From Pseudodesulfovibrio sp. (GTDB lineage Bacteria > Desulfobacterota > Desulfovibrionia > Desulfovibrionales > Desulfovibrionaceae), in assembly GCA_022712815.1 (NCBI GenBank), contig JAFLJW010000428.1, positions 1-7,242 on the forward strand: a stretch of DNA of 7,242 bases. The letters are read 5' to 3'. The notes under the pieces were generated by a model. That model did no database searches, was not told the DNA's origin, and saw only the letters and a program-made list of their open reading frames with translations. Numbering within the stretch: the first letter of the stretch is position 1; every line of letters begins with the position of its first letter. Of the stretch, positions 5,896 through 7,242 are shown in pieces. The position numbers were made by a program, and so were the translations under genes.

Positions 5896-5924
5896 ATCAT
5901 GCCACACCTGAAAAAAAGAAGCAA
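5896..5924 (-). promoter_or_regulatory. Weaker second promoter candidate upstream of rpoN
   Basis: TTGCTT (5924-5919) and CATGAT (5901-5896) are separated by 17 bases on the minus strand. They match the sigma70 hexamers at three and four of six positions. The -10 element lies in the 8-base palindrome ATGATCAT. Support is spacing and position only. Confidence 0.2.
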
Positions 5925-5986
5925 CACAATACTGATAACATGCCGTTTCTGTTGAATTAAAAATCCAAACATTTCTGCATGAAAAA

Positions 5987-6015
5987 AGTGTACCAATGAT
6001 TCAGTGTACTGTAAA
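5987..6015 (-). promoter_or_regulatory. Candidate sigma70-type promoter for the rpoN operon
   Basis: The minus strand has TTTACA (6015-6010, five of six to TTGACA), a 17-base spacer, and TACACT (5992-5987, four of six to TATAAT). Transcription would start near 5980, giving a leader of about 175 bases before rpoN. The heptamer GTACACT occurs twice, at 6009-6003 and 5993-5987, with a period of 16 bases. The second copy overlaps the -10 element, so it could be a regulator half-site pair or chance. Confidence 0.45.
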
Positions 6016-6047
6016 TTAACAATGCGAATAATGAAAAGAAAAGGGGA

Positions 6048-6773
6048 TTACAGACTAAAATCTTCACCCAGATAGATTTGACGGGCACGACTGCTCTGGA
6101 CAATATCATTCGGGGTTCCTTCAAGAATGACAGCCCCTTCATAGACAAGATAGGCTCGATCACAGATGTTCAATGTTTCCCGAACATTATGGTCAGATAT
6201 GAGAATACCGATCCCCATGCTTTTCAAGACGGATATGATTTCCTGAATATCAATGACAGCAATGGGATCGATTCCAGCAAAAGGCTCATCCAGAAGCAGA
6301 AATTTGGGATTGAGAATCAGGGCACGGGCAATTTCAAGCCGTCTCCGCTCACCACCGGACAAGAACATGGCAACCTGATCGGCAAGCTTTGTAATGCTGA
6401 ACATCTCCATCAACTCATCGGCACGTTCCTTTTGCGCCGCTGAATTCAGAGATGTTTGCTCAAGGATTATTTCCAGATTCTGACGGGTGGTCAGTTTTTT
6501 GAAGATGGAACTTTCCTGCGGCAAATAGCTCACCCCCAAGCGGGCGCGTTCATGCAGCGGCTTGTCAGTCAACTCTTTTCCGTCAAGATGGACCTGACCG
6601 GTATTTGGCTTGACGATGCCGACAAGCATATAAAAAGTGGTCGTTTTGCCTGCGCCGTTTGGCCCAAGCAAACCCACCACTTCCTTGGGTTTAAGCTCAA
6701 GATTGATACCATGCACGACCTCTTTCTGGCCGTATCGCTTGGAAAGATTTGCAGCAGTCAGTCCATCAGACAT
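6048..6773 (-). CDS. lptB: LPS export ABC transporter ATP-binding protein LptB
   Basis: LptB is the ATPase that works with LptF/LptG at the inner membrane to push lipopolysaccharide along the LptC-LptA bridge to the outer membrane. The 241-residue length equals the E. coli protein. Walker A is GPNGAGKT at 37-44, the Q-loop glutamine is Gln86 in YLPQESSIF, the signature is LSGGE at 138-142, Walker B is KFLLLDE at 157-163 with Glu163 catalytic, and the H-loop histidine is His195 in SDHNV. The segments YLPQE, AGIDPIAV and SDHNVRETL are characteristic of LptB among ABC proteins. The ATG at 6773 directly follows the lptA stop (TAA|ATG), with AGAGGTG six bases upstream, so the two genes are translationally coupled. 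The stop TAA is followed by a 243-base gap before rpoN. Confidence 0.97.
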   Translation of the reverse strand: MSDGLTAANLSKRYGQKEVVHGINLELKPKEVVGLLGPNGAGKTTTFYMLVGIVKPNTGQVHLDGKELTDKPLHERARLGVSYLPQESSIFKKLTTRQNLEIILEQTSLNSAAQKERADELMEMFSITKLADQVAMFLSGGERRRLEIARALILNPKFLLLDEPFAGIDPIAVIDIQEIISVLKSMGIGILISDHNVRETLNICDRAYLVYEGAVILEGTPNDIVQSSRARQIYLGEDFSL

Positions 6774-7242
6774 TTATGGCACCTCTATTTTTCCCGGTGT
6801 CAGAAAAATAGCCTTGACTCGCTGGCCTTTGCCACCAATCACTTCGCTACGATTATCCCGCACGTTGAAATTGATGACTTCGCCTGTCAGGCTATTGGGA
6901 CCATCCTGCAACATGGGGTTCTGTTCCATTTTAAGCACTTGTTTTTCAACAAAATATGTCAATTTACCACACGTGCCTTCTGTATTCTCTTTCTTCACGC
7001 GGACATTGCCTTCCGCAATAATCCTGTCCACACTATCCGCCCCGATCTTGTTCCCGCTCGAAGAGAAATAGGCCGACAGCGTCTTGGCCCACAAAGTCAA
7101 CTTCCCATGCTCGGCAATCACGTTGCCAACAAAGGAAACAACCTTCCCATTTTCATCGTAGACCATACGGTCCGAGGTGATTTTCACCGGAACGCGACTG
7201 GGGTCAATGCCGACCTTGATCGGATCAGGCGGGGGCGCGGTT
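6774..7242 (-). CDS. lptA: LPS transport periplasmic protein LptA (OstA-like), 5' end outside window
   Basis: LptA proteins form the periplasmic bridge that carries lipopolysaccharide between LptC and LptD. The visible 155 residues are open to the right edge. They begin with a proline-rich linker (TAPPPDPIKVGIDPSRVP), then the OstA/LptA beta-jellyroll starts: VKITSDRMVYDENGKVVSF, then GNVIAEHGKLTLWAKTLSAY, a second repeat with AEGNVRV and a third around GEVINFNVRDNRSEVIGG. The frame could start at a GTG at 7187, but that would remove the first strand of the fold, and the coding frame plainly continues upstream. The signal peptide must lie beyond the window. The end GKIEVP runs straight into lptB. 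The upstream neighbour is likely lptC, as in other Proteobacteria, but it is not seen here. Confidence 0.88.
   Translation of the reverse strand, partial: TAPPPDPIKVGIDPSRVPVKITSDRMVYDENGKVVSFVGNVIAEHGKLTLWAKTLSAYFSSSGNKIGADSVDRIIAEGNVRVKKENTEGTCGKLTYFVEKQVLKMEQNPMLQDGPNSLTGEVINFNVRDNRSEVIGGKGQRVKAIFLTPGKIEVP

Larger units (their letters stand above)
5805..6047. other. AT-rich intergenic region between lptB and rpoN
   Basis: This 243-base gap is the longest non-coding stretch in the window and is visibly richer in A/T than the genes around it. It holds the rpoN ribosome binding site (GAGG, nine bases before the ATG), a good sigma70-type promoter candidate at 5987-6015 and a weaker one at 5896-5924. 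No open frame in it resembles a protein. I see no stem-loop followed by T residues after the lptB stop, so lptB transcripts may read through into rpoN. Confidence 0.7.

Noticed and set aside
5889..5904. Sigma54-like TGGCAT...TTATC upstream of rpoN, suggesting autoregulation
   Set aside because: The TGGC half matches, but the -12 element has AT where GC is essential, so the match is not sufficient.
1..7242. Mobile elements, CRISPR, tRNA or rRNA
   Set aside because: No inverted-repeat-bounded element, transposase or integrase motif, spaced repeat array or RNA gene was seen. Nearly every base belongs to a core operon.

Overview
The window holds a tightly packed run of genes, all on the minus strand, so it is read from base 7242 down to base 1. 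The layout is that of a Gram-negative chromosome core: lptA-lptB-rpoN-hpf-ptsN-rapZ, the order known from Proteobacteria. It is followed by genes for the IIA, IIB and IIC parts of a mannose-family PTS and then by a family II (DHH) inorganic pyrophosphatase gene, ppaC. This combination, and the protein sequences, suggest a sulfate-reducing deltaproteobacterium (Desulfovibrionales, Desulfovibrio/Pseudodesulfovibrio-like). The genus is an inference; no search was possible.

Region by region in the direction of transcription: lptA (7242-6774, 5' end outside the window) and lptB (6773-6048) abut directly as TAA|ATG and encode parts of the lipopolysaccharide export machine. A 243-base AT-rich gap (5805-6047) carries a plausible sigma70-type promoter and the rpoN ribosome binding site. 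Then come rpoN (sigma54), hpf (long-form ribosome hibernation factor), ptsN (EIIA-Ntr), rapZ (P-loop regulator, TTG start), and PTS IIA, IIB and IIC. From hpf to IIC the intended junctions are only 2-14 bases long, which points to one operon. A 94-base gap with a perfect TGTGA-N6-TCACA palindrome and an AGGAGG site precedes ppaC, which runs off the left edge.

The genes suggest a signalling unit. Three phospho-acceptor histidines (PtsN His67, IIA His20, IIB His12) lie beside sigma54, RapZ and a ribosome hibernation factor. Pyrophosphatase pulls the ATP-sulfurylase step of sulfate activation forward, so a CRP/FNR-type site in front of it would tie PPi removal to redox or energy state.

The most unusual points are: (1) the IIC gene appears split at a run of nine T on the coding strand, with the well-placed ATG and ribosome binding site in one frame and the IIC body in another, joined by a canonical -1 slippery heptamer; (2) there is no IID gene; (3) the place held by npr in enterobacteria is taken by mannose-type PTS genes; (4) RapZ lacks the basic tail used for sRNA binding in E. 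coli. I found no mobile element, tRNA, rRNA or CRISPR array.
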